Assembly: GCA_035560555.1 (NCBI GenBank)
Contig: DATMZF010000005.1
Location: forward strand, 1-64,000
Length of the DNA: 64,000 bases
Direction of reading: 5' to 3'
DNA from: UBA11090 sp035560555
Lineage (GTDB): Bacteria; Spirochaetota; Spirochaetia; Treponematales; Rectinemataceae
This document shows positions 8,890 through 17,250 of the stretch, piece by piece (positions within the stretch are counted from its first letter, which is position 1; each line of letters starts with the position of its first letter). The translations under genes and the position numbers were made by a program. The notes under the pieces were generated by a model. That model did no database searches. It saw only the letters and a program-made list of their open reading frames with translations, and was not told the origin of the DNA.

Positions 8890-9726
8890 TCAAGCTTTCC
8901 CCTCGCTTCCGAAAAGGCGGATCTTGTCGAGGGCCCTGCCCTTGACCGCCTTCCGGACTTCCTGTTGCAGCGCGAGGTAGTTCATTTTCCCGCCGCACTC
9001 CTCGATGGCGATCATCGCCGCCTGGCCGAGCTCGGTGTGGATGTTGATCTTGGTGCAGCCGAGGGAGATGGCCCTGCGCACGTCGGCGTCGCCTATCCCC
9101 GAGGCTCCGTGGAGGACGAGGGGCGTGTCGATGGCGGCCCTCACCCGCTCCAGTATCCCGAAGTCGATCTTCGGCTCGGAGCTGTAGACGCCGTGCATGT
9201 TCCCGATCGCCACGGCGAGGGCGTCGGCTCCCGTTCCCTCTATGAATTCCTTCGCCTGATCCGGATCGGTGTATCCGTAGCTGGCGAGGGCGTCCTCGTA
9301 CTTCGTCTCCGCGCCGACATGGCCCAGCTCCGCCTCCACCGGGTAGCCCAGGTGCTGGAAGGCGTCGACCACTTCCTTCGTGAGCCTGATGTTGACGTCG
9401 AGCGGATTCGCCGACGCGTCGATCATGACCGAGGTGAAGCCGATGTCGACGGCGTGCTGGACTATCCCGAAATTCCTGCCGTGATCCCAATGCACCGACG
9501 CGGGCACCGTGGCGGCTTTCGCCATGGAGACCATCATCGGGGTGAAGTGGTCGGGGTTCGTGTTCTTAACGAAGCCTGTCCCGAACGAGATGATGACGGG
9601 AGAACGCCCTTCCTCAACGGCGTCCATCACCCCCTCGAGCATCTCGACGTTCCAGACGTTGAAGTGCGGAACGGCGTAATGTCCCTTCTGCGCCTTTAAA
9701 AGCATTTCCTTCATGGATGCCAGCAT
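8890..9726 (-). CDS. Class II ketose-bisphosphate aldolase (fructose/tagatose-bisphosphate type), copy 1
   Basis: Zinc-dependent cleavage of a ketose 1,6-bisphosphate to DHAP plus an aldehyde phosphate. The 278-aa product contains HWDHGRN (catalytic Asp and zinc His), VEAELGHVG, GNMHGVY and LHGASGI, the standard class II FBA/GatY landmarks, at GatY-like length. The next gene upstream is a GatD-like zinc dehydrogenase and then a PfkB kinase, so the trio mirrors galactitol/tagatose catabolism. A second, diverged copy lies at 11830-12657. Two paralogues in one cluster suggest two cleavage reactions or a two-substrate pathway. Confidence 0.9.
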   Translation of the reverse strand: MLASMKEMLLKAQKGHYAVPHFNVWNVEMLEGVMDAVEEGRSPVIISFGTGFVKNTNPDHFTPMMVSMAKAATVPASVHWDHGRNFGIVQHAVDIGFTSVMIDASANPLDVNIRLTKEVVDAFQHLGYPVEAELGHVGAETKYEDALASYGYTDPDQAKEFIEGTGADALAVAIGNMHGVYSSEPKIDFGILERVRAAIDTPLVLHGASGIGDADVRRAISLGCTKINIHTELGQAAMIAIEECGGKMNYLALQQEVRKAVKGRALDKIRLFGSEGKA

Positions 9727-9764
9727 AGTCGCCTCCCTTGGCTGTCAGCCGCCGATGGACAACG

Positions 9765-10802
9765 TCACATCGACACGACCAACTTGATGATTTCGTTCTT
9801 CCGGTCCACCGACTCGCGGAAAGCCCTCTGGACGTCGGAAAATTTATAGGTATCCGTCACCATCGATTTGACGTCGATCTTTCCCGAGGCGATCGCCGAG
9901 ATCGTCGCGGGATACCTGTTCGCGTACCTGAACACGGTCTGGATCGTCACTTCCCTGTTGATCTTCAGGAAGTTGATCGGCGTGTCGCCGGGGATGGTTC
10001 CGACGATCATGATCCGTCCGCCGCGCATGACGAGGGAGGGCGCGAGAGCCGCCGTGGCGCGGGAGCCAGCCGTCTCGAAGACGATGTCGGCGCCCAGGCT
10101 TCCCAGCAGGGCCTTGACCGTTTCGACAGTGTCGCACGTGCCGGCGTCGACCATGGCCGAGGCGCCGAGCCGCGTCGCCATCTCGAGCCGTTTGGGGATG
10201 AGGTCGATGGCGACTATCTCCGAGGCGCCGAGGGCCCTGCAGGCCTGTAGCGTCATGAGGCCGATGCAGCCCGCGCCGAGGATGGCGATCTTGTTCCCTG
10301 GCCTAACGTTCGCCTGCAGCGCGGCGTGCATGCCGACGGCCGCGGGCTCGACCAGGGCTCCCTCGACTTCGTCCATCCCATCGGGAAGCTTGAAGGTCAT
10401 GCTCTGCGGATGCGTCAAATAGTTGGCGAGCGCTCCCCTGTAACGGGGCGATGTCGCCATGAAGTCCATCTCGAGGCAAAGGTTGTATCTACCTTCCTTA
10501 CAGAATCGGCATTTCCCGCAGGGCACCCCAGGCTCTATCGTGACTCGGTCGCCCTCGCGGAAGGCGTCGGCTCCGGACCCGAGGGCCACTATCACGCCGG
10601 AACACTCGTGGCCCAGGCCGATCTTGGTCGAGGGGTCCTTGGGCGGTATGAAGGGGCCCGATTCGAAGGCGTGGATGTCGGAACCGCATATCCCGACACG
10701 ACCGACCTTTATCAGGACTTCCCCGGGTCCGGGAACCGGCATCTCCGATTCCTCGAAGACCATCGACCCGGGCGTGGCCAGTATGGCTTTCAGGTTTTTC
10801 AT
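9765..10802 (-). CDS. Zinc-dependent medium-chain dehydrogenase (sorbitol/xylitol dehydrogenase-like)
   Basis: NAD(P)-linked polyol or sugar-phosphate dehydrogenase. The 345-aa product has catalytic ligands Cys39, His65 and Glu66, structural Cys95, Cys98, Cys101 and Cys109, and the ILGAGCIG Rossmann motif. It resembles sorbitol/xylitol dehydrogenases. The ATG at 10802 overlaps the TGA of the upstream PfkB kinase gene as ATGA, and a GGAGGGG lies upstream. The longer frame to 10955 only copies the kinase gene's antisense-free shadow. It probably feeds a ketose to the neighbouring kinase and aldolase. Confidence 0.9.
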   Translation of the reverse strand: MKNLKAILATPGSMVFEESEMPVPGPGEVLIKVGRVGICGSDIHAFESGPFIPPKDPSTKIGLGHECSGVIVALGSGADAFREGDRVTIEPGVPCGKCRFCKEGRYNLCLEMDFMATSPRYRGALANYLTHPQSMTFKLPDGMDEVEGALVEPAAVGMHAALQANVRPGNKIAILGAGCIGLMTLQACRALGASEIVAIDLIPKRLEMATRLGASAMVDAGTCDTVETVKALLGSLGADIVFETAGSRATAALAPSLVMRGGRIMIVGTIPGDTPINFLKINREVTIQTVFRYANRYPATISAIASGKIDVKSMVTDTYKFSDVQRAFRESVDRKNEIIKLVVSM

Positions 10803-11791
10803 GATGGCTGTGCCCCTCCTCGGCGGGATAAGAAGGCCGGACGATCGCCATGGGCGCCCATGACGTCGATCGCCTGCCGCCTGTTCCTCACTCCGTTCGT
10901 CGCGCCGGGCGCGCCGACGGAAACAGCGGCTACCGCGTTCGCGAATCGCGCGCACTCGACAATGTCAGCCCCCTCCAGTATCGCCGTCAAAAATCCCGCG
11001 ACGAAATTGTCGCCGGCTCCGATCGTGTCCACGGGGGACTCGTTCCTGTAAGAGGGAATCGAGACTCTCGCCGCCGCGTTCTTGACGAAGCAGCCGTCGC
11101 TGCCGCACTTGATGACAACGTTCTTCACGCCAGCGGCCAGGATGGCGTTGGCGATGTCGTCGATGTCCTTCTTTCCTGTCAGGTCCGAAGCTTCCTCGTA
11201 GTTCGGAAAGAAGTAGTCGACGAGGGAGAGGGCTTCCTTGATGTCGGCGAGGCGTTTGCCGTCCCTGCTCTTCATCATGTCGGCACAGATTATCACCCCG
11301 TGACCGCGGGCTTTTCTAAAGAGAATCTGCAGGCCTTCGTTGTCCAGCCTCGGATTGATGAAGATGCTCGCGATATCGAGGAGCCTCGCGTCGGCTATCC
11401 TCGAAAAGTCGATGTCAGCGACGCTGAACCTGAAGGTGGAGCTCGCCCTGCTCACCACGAAGCTGCGCTCCCCGTCCGCCCGTACCAGCCCGACGCTCAA
11501 GGGCGTGTCGACGCCCGGGTCGATCGCCACGCTCGATATGTCGACCCCATTCTCCCTGCAGTAGGAGAGGATGAACTTACCGAGCATGTCGTCGCCGAGC
11601 AGGGTCGCGAGCGCGACCTTGAGGCCGAGCCTCGTCGCGATCACGGACACATTGGTGGCGCTTCCCCCAATGGTCGGGATAATCCTGTCCACGGGATAGG
11701 AATCGATCGCGAAAACGCCGGGATCCATCGGCTTCAGCGGTACGTCCACCGCCGAGTTGCCTACGCAGAGGACATCGACCTTCACGCCCAT
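10799..11791 (-). CDS. PfkB-family carbohydrate kinase
   Basis: Ribokinase-fold sugar kinase. The 330-aa product has the N-terminal substrate motif IPTIGGSATNVSV, the family signature DTIGAGDNFVAGF with the catalytic Asp of GAGD, and a typical C-terminal helix. About 20 extra C-terminal residues rich in Arg/Gly are unusual and may be spurious tail. It is translationally coupled to the downstream dehydrogenase (ATGA). Flanked by two class II bisphosphate aldolases, it probably makes their bisphosphate or a ketose phosphate substrate, as tagatose-6-phosphate kinase does. Substrate not determinable from sequence. Confidence 0.9.
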   Translation of the reverse strand: MGVKVDVLCVGNSAVDVPLKPMDPGVFAIDSYPVDRIIPTIGGSATNVSVIATRLGLKVALATLLGDDMLGKFILSYCRENGVDISSVAIDPGVDTPLSVGLVRADGERSFVVSRASSTFRFSVADIDFSRIADARLLDIASIFINPRLDNEGLQILFRKARGHGVIICADMMKSRDGKRLADIKEALSLVDYFFPNYEEASDLTGKKDIDDIANAILAAGVKNVVIKCGSDGCFVKNAAARVSIPSYRNESPVDTIGAGDNFVAGFLTAILEGADIVECARFANAVAAVSVGAPGATNGVRNRRQAIDVMGAHGDRPAFLSRRGGAQPS

Positions 11792-11829
11792 ACGCTACCT
11801 TCCCTCCATAAACAGCTGAACGCCGCGGA

Positions 11830-12657
11830 TCAGAATCCCAACAGCCTGAGCTTGTTCAGAACGACATCCTCAACGGCCTTCTTGGGCTTGGCGAGGAGAA
11901 GGGAGTACACATAGTCATCGGGATTTTCGTTCAGCGTCTCTCGGAGCGAGCGGTTGAAGGCTATTCTAAGCGCCGTGCCAATGTTGACCTTGCAGACGCC
12001 CGTCTTCCGCATTTTCACGATATCCTCGTCCACAAGGCCAGTGGATCCATGAATGACCAAGGGAATCGAGACGACCTGGCCTATCCTCGCGAGAAGGTCG
12101 AAGTCGATGTGCGATGCTTGGTGGTCCATGCGATGAAGCGTTCCAACGGCGACGGCGACCGCGTCGATGCCCGTGTCTCGCACAAAGCGAGCCGTTTCCT
12201 CGGGGTCGGAGCGGAGGTCCTTGTGCGACGCCGAACCCGAGTATGCCACGGAACCGATCTCGGCCTCCACGCTCACGCCTTTCTTTTTCGCCCTGGCCAC
12301 GACGTCGCGCGTGATCTCGACGTTCTGTTCGTACGGAAGCTGGGAACCGTCGATCATCACCGAGGAAAAACCGGCGTCAATGGCTTTCTGGATATCGTCG
12401 ACCTTGGTGGCATGGTCGAGATGCACGCATACGGGTACCGACGCCCTCGCGGCCATTTCGCGAAGCAGCACTCCCCAAAGCGCGATGTCCATGAAAGCGG
12501 TAGCCCATGCCCCCACCTGGACGATCACCGGGGCGCCGCGCTTTTCCGCCGCGGTGACAATAGGCTCGGCATCGGCGTAGACCGTGGCGTTGAACGCTCC
12601 TATCGCGGCATCCTTGCCTATGTACTGAGGCAACAGTTCATCGAGGGTAACCAGCAT
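11830..12657 (-). CDS. Class II ketose-bisphosphate aldolase, copy 2
   Basis: A 275-aa zinc-dependent aldolase of the FBA/GatY/IolJ group. Landmarks are HLDHATK (catalytic Asp and zinc His), VEAEIGSVAY, GTLHRMD and IHGSTGL. It differs from copy 1 at 8890-9726 in most positions outside these motifs, so the duplication is old or the genes came separately. The GntR regulator gene lies upstream and the PfkB kinase downstream. DHAP is the expected common product. The second product depends on the unknown sugar. Confidence 0.9.
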   Translation of the reverse strand: MLVTLDELLPQYIGKDAAIGAFNATVYADAEPIVTAAEKRGAPVIVQVGAWATAFMDIALWGVLLREMAARASVPVCVHLDHATKVDDIQKAIDAGFSSVMIDGSQLPYEQNVEITRDVVARAKKKGVSVEAEIGSVAYSGSASHKDLRSDPEETARFVRDTGIDAVAVAVGTLHRMDHQASHIDFDLLARIGQVVSIPLVIHGSTGLVDEDIVKMRKTGVCKVNIGTALRIAFNRSLRETLNENPDDYVYSLLLAKPKKAVEDVVLNKLRLLGF

Positions 12658-12738
12658 CTTTCTTGCTCCTGTAATTAGCGCGGATTATTCGAGCGGTACG
12701 CATACTCAAGCCCCAGCCCAGGGAGACGCGGCGACCTT

Positions 12739-13401
12739 TCAGAGATGGTCGCCCGTGAGGTTCATGAGACCATTCAGGATATTCCTTTCCACCGCGGAGA
12801 CAAACATGTCCTTATCGCGAACCACAAGAGCGTCGATTATCGCCTTGTGCTCCTCCAGACTTTTTATAAGCCGTCCCTTGCTCCGGCAGGATTCGAGACC
12901 CAGCAAATACGACTTGTCCATCACATGGTCTATCACATAGAGAAACTGAGAATTCTTCCTGATCGATAGAAGATATTTATGGAACCAAAGATCTTCCTTC
13001 ATGAACTTTTCCGGGTCGGCCTTTTCGACATACTCGGACTGCCGCTGGAAAGATTTCTCGAGCATGGCGATGTCATCCGCGGTCGCGTATTCGAACACCT
13101 TCTTGGCCGCGTAGGTCTCGACGGCCGCCCTGAGCTCGTACACTTCGCGGGCTTCCACGATGGAGACGGAATTGATGACGACTCCCTGCTTGGGAATGAT
13201 CGTGACGAGTCTGTCCCTCTCAAGCTTCTGGCAGGCGTTGGCAAGCGGTGTCCTGCTGATGTTCAGCGCCCTGGACATCGCGGCGATGCTGATGACTTCA
13301 CCCTGCTTCAGTTCGCCTCTAACGATCTTGTCCTTCAGCGTCATATACGCGGATTTTGTGAGATTGCTCTCTTCCTTTTCACCACTTTGCTTGCTTGCCA
13401 T
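12739..13401 (-). CDS. GntR-family transcriptional regulator (FCD domain)
   Basis: Ligand-responsive DNA-binding regulator, probably the local repressor of the cluster. The N-terminal winged helix contains AMSRALNISRTPLANACQKL and the C-terminal all-helical FCD domain contains ELRAAVETYAAKK and EHKAIIDALVVRD. FCD members usually bind a carboxylate or amino-acid-like effector with a metal. The start is uncertain: the longest frame begins with a GTG at 13464 without a ribosome site. ATGs lie at 13413 and 13401, and I choose 13401 because GGATGGG precedes it closely. It is embedded inside the operon, so it is probably co-transcribed with what it controls. Confidence 0.88.
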   Translation of the reverse strand: MASKQSGEKEESNLTKSAYMTLKDKIVRGELKQGEVISIAAMSRALNISRTPLANACQKLERDRLVTIIPKQGVVINSVSIVEAREVYELRAAVETYAAKKVFEYATADDIAMLEKSFQRQSEYVEKADPEKFMKEDLWFHKYLLSIRKNSQFLYVIDHVMDKSYLLGLESCRSKGRLIKSLEEHKAIIDALVVRDKDMFVSAVERNILNGLMNLTGDHL

Positions 13402-13442
13402 ATTCCCATCCATTTTAAAAGCGATGTTGTACTTTATGACGA

Positions 13443-13488
13443 CCGGTACGTCCCAGACAATCACAAGGACCCAGCGAGTCCGTACCGG
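13443..13488. promoter_or_regulatory. Inverted repeat upstream of the GntR gene
   Basis: CCGGTACG (13443-13450) and its exact complement CGTACCGG (13481-13488) flank about 30 nt between the class V enzyme stop and the GntR start. It could be a regulator half-site pair or an RNA hairpin. The arms are short and the spacing large, so support is modest. Confidence 0.3.
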
Positions 13489-13504
13489 AGCGTTGCCATG
13501 GTAT

Positions 13505-14785
13505 TCAAAGCTTCGCTATCTCCTGCGTGATTTTCAGGAACTTTTCGATGTCGCGCGTATCGTTGCAATGGAGGGGCGAAACGCGGATGGCGCCGTCGAG
13601 GCCGAAGGAGTCGAGCATCCGCTTCGAGTAGAGGCTGGTAGCGAGCCGGTCGTAGACGATGACGTTCCGCTTCTCGTATTCCCGCACGGCCTGCGTGTAG
13701 CCGATGTTCGAGAAGCCCGTCGCCAGGATAAAGTCCCTGATCGTGAGGTCTTCGGTATCCAGGAAGACCCTGGCATTGGGAATCTGCCTGAGCCCGGGAA
13801 CTCCTCCCGAACCGTTGAGCATTTTCACCATCAGCGCCCTCTCGTGCAGTTTGATCCTCTCCATGCCGGTGACGAACAGCGTCCGCCTGTCCTGCGACTC
13901 CGTATAGTGGCTTCCTACCCAAGCGACGTAGTTGACGATTTCCGTGACGACGGCGAACTGGGCGGGAGCGGGGCTTCCCAAGGACCAGTCGCCCTCGGGC
14001 TTCGCTCCGAGCTTGTGGTGCGGAAGCTTCGACAGCCTCTCGGACACATAGCCGATGCCGGATCCGCGGCAGCCGTAGAACTTGTAGGGCGCGAAATTGA
14101 TTCCGTCGACCGGTGTCTTGGACAGATCGATGACGCCGTGCGGAGCGTGCTGAACCGCGTCGCAGATGATGTACAGGTCAGGCTTCTTCTTGCGGGCCTC
14201 GCGGACGATAGACTCCATGTCATAGATCGCGCCGGTGATGTTGGAAGCGTACATGACGCTCAGCAGCGCGGTGTCCTTGTCGACGAGGCTGACTACTGAG
14301 TTGACGTCCACGCCGCCCGTTTTCGGGTTGCTCTGGGCCACCCGCAATTCTCTCCCCGTCTTCTTGGCGTAATACACCATGCAGTCGTAGGCCGAGGGAT
14401 GTTCGAGCACAGAGGTCACCATGTTCTTTCCGGGAATATTCTCCGACACGGCGCGCACCATATCGAACATGGTCTGCGAAGCCGTGAGATGGGTCAGGAC
14501 GCTGCCGCCCGCGGGCGCGTTGAATATGAGCCTGGCGTCGTCGGTCCCGTCCTTCTCGATCTTCTGGAGCTTCAGCGCCATCTTGTGGATGCGCTCCGGA
14601 CAGTCCGGGATGGCGTCGACTTCCATCGCCCGCTCCACGGCGCGCTTGAGCCTGAAGGCTCCGCCCGCGTTGTCGAAAAACAGCCGCTCGCCGATGTCGG
14701 GATCGGTGTCGACGTTGAGGAACTTTCCCTTTATCTCGCGCTGCAGGGCATCTGGAAAAAGAATCCCTTCCCTTTCGTTGGCCAT
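13505..14785 (-). CDS. Class V aminotransferase/cysteine desulfurase-like PLP enzyme
   Basis: A 426-aa fold-type I PLP enzyme of the NifS/isopenicillin-epimerase group. Predicted PLP lysine is Lys235 in APYKFYGCRG, the pyridine-nitrogen Asp is Asp209 and Gln212/His213 follow in ICDAVQHAPHG. TLEHPSAYD-like residues near 128-133 form the ring-stacking region. The ATG at 14785 has AGGAG 8 nt upstream. The longer frame to 15004 covers the end of the preceding gene and is rejected. I see no classic desulfurase persulfide loop, so an aminotransferase, lyase or epimerase role on an amino compound is as likely as sulfur transfer. It sits next to an M29/NicX-like gene and the Liv transporter, which points to an amino-group-containing substrate. 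Confidence 0.87.
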   Translation of the reverse strand: MANEREGILFPDALQREIKGKFLNVDTDPDIGERLFFDNAGGAFRLKRAVERAMEVDAIPDCPERIHKMALKLQKIEKDGTDDARLIFNAPAGGSVLTHLTASQTMFDMVRAVSENIPGKNMVTSVLEHPSAYDCMVYYAKKTGRELRVAQSNPKTGGVDVNSVVSLVDKDTALLSVMYASNITGAIYDMESIVREARKKKPDLYIICDAVQHAPHGVIDLSKTPVDGINFAPYKFYGCRGSGIGYVSERLSKLPHHKLGAKPEGDWSLGSPAPAQFAVVTEIVNYVAWVGSHYTESQDRRTLFVTGMERIKLHERALMVKMLNGSGGVPGLRQIPNARVFLDTEDLTIRDFILATGFSNIGYTQAVREYEKRNVIVYDRLATSLYSKRMLDSFGLDGAIRVSPLHCNDTRDIEKFLKITQEIAKL

Positions 14786-14817
14786 ATTTTTCTCCTCTTT
14801 CGTGTTGTTGTTCGGTC

Positions 14818-15825
14818 TCAGACGACGATCTCGCCCTCGCGGAGCAAGAACCTGCCATCGACATCCATGCTCGGCTTCCTGACTACCATGTCGAGATGAT
14901 AGGCGCAGTCGATGGTTCCATGAAAACCCGTGTTGCTTCCGAATCCGAAATGCATGGTGCCGGCGCAGCCCTCGTCCTCGAGCATCCTTCCGTTGAGCTC
15001 GCATCCGGTATTGAGGCCAATGCCGATTTCCCCGACGATGTACACCTTCTCGTCATTGAAATCCTTCAGGATCCTCTCCAGCGTCTTGGCCTGCGGCCCG
15101 CCTGAGATGTCGACGATCACGCTGTCCCGGATCGTCAGCCGTATCTCGTCATGGATGAGCCCCAGCTCGGGATGGGGTATGCTTCCGTCAACGAAGACGA
15201 CGCCGTTCGCCGATCCTTCGATGGCGCCCACGGCGCACTCGATGTCGGGAGGCGAGGTCGACGCGCCCGGCACAAGGCTCCTGCCGTATTGCGGCACCGT
15301 GGCGCGGCCCGCGATGCTGGCCGTCAATTCCGTTCCCTGCTCGGTGGCTACGTGTATCCTGCTTCCCGTCATAGCCTTCGACATCCGCTCGCACACCAGG
15401 CCTTGCGCGATGAAATCCGCGTGAAGGCCGCCCTTCCGTAGCATTTCCATCGTGTAGTCCACCATGTTGACGAACCTTGCCCCGCCGGCGACAGCCTCTC
15501 TTCTGGCCCGCGAATGGAAAAGGGAGAACTTCGTCGCTCCGAAGATAACATCGGCCTTCGCCATCGCGGCGGCGACGACCCTGTTGGGGTCTTGGCCGTG
15601 CATGGTCCTCTCGTCCATGAGCACGATGGACTTGTTTGGAAACTTTTCGGCGGCGGCCCACATGGCTTCGGCCACCTTGAAGCTGGTCGGGTCGGTGACT
15701 ATGAGGATATGCTCGTCATTCCCGCAATCGGAACAGGTCGTCAGGAGGACCTGGCAGGCCTTACGGGCCTCGCTCGCTAAATCAGCCATCTTCACACCGC
15801 TGTCTGACAGGGTTCTTTCCTCCAC
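14818..15825 (-). CDS. M29 aminopeptidase/NicX-like metalloenzyme
   Basis: A 335-aa protein of the leucyl aminopeptidase T (M29) and 2,5-dihydroxypyridine dioxygenase-like group. The C-terminal half carries the metal-site motifs GEIGIGLN (Glu), DEGCAGTMHFGFGSN (Glu, His) and HLDMVV (His, Asp). Family members include aminopeptidases and the ring-cleaving NicX, so the reaction cannot be fixed. The start is a GTG at 15825 with GGGAGG 8 nt upstream; an ATG at 15789 is possible but lacks a ribosome site. It begins 4 nt after the stop of the LivF-like gene, so it is the first enzyme gene after the transporter and may act first on the imported compound. Confidence 0.78.
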   Translation of the reverse strand: MEERTLSDSGVKMADLASEARKACQVLLTTCSDCGNDEHILIVTDPTSFKVAEAMWAAAEKFPNKSIVLMDERTMHGQDPNRVVAAAMAKADVIFGATKFSLFHSRARREAVAGGARFVNMVDYTMEMLRKGGLHADFIAQGLVCERMSKAMTGSRIHVATEQGTELTASIAGRATVPQYGRSLVPGASTSPPDIECAVGAIEGSANGVVFVDGSIPHPELGLIHDEIRLTIRDSVIVDISGGPQAKTLERILKDFNDEKVYIVGEIGIGLNTGCELNGRMLEDEGCAGTMHFGFGSNTGFHGTIDCAYHLDMVVRKPSMDVDGRFLLREGEIVV

Positions 15826-15829
15826 AGAA

Positions 15830-16534
15830 TCATCCTCCCAAATATGCTTTCTTGACTTCCTCGTTCTGGAGGAGGTCGAATCCCGTTCCCTCGATCACGG
15901 TCTCGCCGTTCTGCACGACATAGGCGTAATCGCAGATCGCTAGCGTATCCACGGCGTTCTGCTCCACGAGGATGACCGTCACCCCCGTCTTGCTGATCTT
16001 CTTGACGAACTCGAATATTTCCGCGACGAGAATGGGCATCAAGCCGAGAGAAGGCTCGTCGAGGATGAGGAGTTTCGGATCCGACATCAGTCCCCGCGCT
16101 ATGGCCACCATCTGCTGCTCGCCACCCGAGAGGGTATCGGCCTGCTGTTTCAGCCTTTCCTTGACCCTCGGAAAGAGCTTGTATACTTGTTCCAGCCTGG
16201 TGGCGACGACCTTCGAGTCCTTGGTCAGGTAGGCACCCATCAGCAGGTTGTCCCGAACCGATAATTTGCCAAAGAGATGGCGCCCCTCGGGTACCATCGA
16301 TATGCCGAGCGCGGCGAGTTTGTAGGTGGGTATGCCGATAACCGACTTCCCCTCGTACAAGATGTCACCCTTCATGACCTTGTTGGTTCCGAGGATAGCC
16401 TTGAGGGTCGTCGTCTTTCCCGCCCCGTTGGAGCCGAGGATGGCGACGATCTGGCCCTTGTCCACTTTAAACGAGACATTATGAACGACTGGAACGCCGC
16501 TGTACCCGGTTTTCAGGTTTTTCACTTCGAGCAT
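15830..16534 (-). CDS. livF: ABC transporter ATP-binding protein, LivF type
   Basis: One of two nucleotide-binding subunits of a hydrophobic amino acid/amide (HAAT) importer. The 234-aa product has Walker A GSNGAGKTT, signature LSGGEQQ, Walker B LLILDEPSLGL and the switch His region. Its start overlaps the LivG-like gene by 13 nt. It works on the cytoplasmic face with the LivG-like ATPase and LivH/LivM permeases. The symbol denotes the family; the cargo may be an amide, urea-like compound or amino acid rather than leucine. Confidence 0.93.
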   Translation of the reverse strand: MLEVKNLKTGYSGVPVVHNVSFKVDKGQIVAILGSNGAGKTTTLKAILGTNKVMKGDILYEGKSVIGIPTYKLAALGISMVPEGRHLFGKLSVRDNLLMGAYLTKDSKVVATRLEQVYKLFPRVKERLKQQADTLSGGEQQMVAIARGLMSDPKLLILDEPSLGLMPILVAEIFEFVKKISKTGVTVILVEQNAVDTLAICDYAYVVQNGETVIEGTGFDLLQNEEVKKAYLGG

Positions 16535-17250
16535 GAGCTTCCCCTCAGGTATGCGTCGATCACCGCTTCGTTGCTGCAGACCTCGGCCGGGGTGCCCTCG
16601 AAGAGCACCTTGCCCGATGTCAACACGACGACGCGATTGGACACCGTCATCACGACATCCATGTTGTGCTCGATGGTTATTATGGTGATGCCGGATTCGT
16701 TTATCTTCCGGATGAACTCCACGGAGTCTTTGCGCTCGGTGGCCGTCAGTCCCGCCATCGTCTCATCGAGAAGCAGAAGTTTTGGTTCCGTCGCCAGCGC
16801 GCGTGCTATCTCCAGACGTTTTTTTTGCCCAACGTTGAGCTTAACCGCGTAGACATCTCGAAGATTGGCTATATGACTCTTCTCCAACACGGAATTGGCG
16901 AGGGCTTCGGCCTGATCCATGTCAGGGTGATGACAGAGCGCGCCTACGAGCACATTCTCGAAGACGGTCAACTCGTTGATCGACTGGGGTATCTGAAAAG
17001 TTCTGCCAACACCCAGCTCGCAGATTTGGTAGGATTTCTTCTTCGAGATATCCTTCCCGTTGAAGACGATCTTTCCTCTCGTTAGCTGGTGCACCCCGCT
17101 TATCGAGTTGAACAGCGTCGTTTTCCCCGCGCCGTTGGGACCGACGATCCCGACGATTTCGCCTTCTTTGACATTGAAGGTAATCGCCTCGTTGGCGACC
17201 AGCCCGCCGAATTTCTTCGTCGCGTCGCGTACTTCTAGGATCGGGTTCAT
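16522..17250 (-). CDS. livG: ABC transporter ATP-binding protein, LivG type
   Basis: The second ATPase of the importer. The 242-aa product has Walker A GPNGAGKTT, Walker B LLLLDETMAGL and the long LivG-specific insert after Walker A. The signature motif reads LNVGQKKRLEIARAL, i.e. NVGQK in place of the canonical LSGGQ, a variant seen in LivG-type subunits. The ATG at 17250 overlaps the LivM stop as ATGA. Pairs with the LivF-like ATPase just downstream. Confidence 0.93.
   Translation of the reverse strand: MNPILEVRDATKKFGGLVANEAITFNVKEGEIVGIVGPNGAGKTTLFNSISGVHQLTRGKIVFNGKDISKKKSYQICELGVGRTFQIPQSINELTVFENVLVGALCHHPDMDQAEALANSVLEKSHIANLRDVYAVKLNVGQKKRLEIARALATEPKLLLLDETMAGLTATERKDSVEFIRKINESGITIITIEHNMDVVMTVSNRVVVLTSGKVLFEGTPAEVCSNEAVIDAYLRGSSCSK

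Noticed and set aside
7599..8945. 448-aa plus-strand frame spanning the FGGY kinase end and the aldo/keto reductase
   Set aside because: Covers two well-supported minus-strand genes; no family match or ribosome site.
13464..13464. GTG start for the GntR regulator giving 241 aa
   Set aside because: No ribosome-binding site; the extra residues are outside the conserved domain, and ATG 13401 is better placed.
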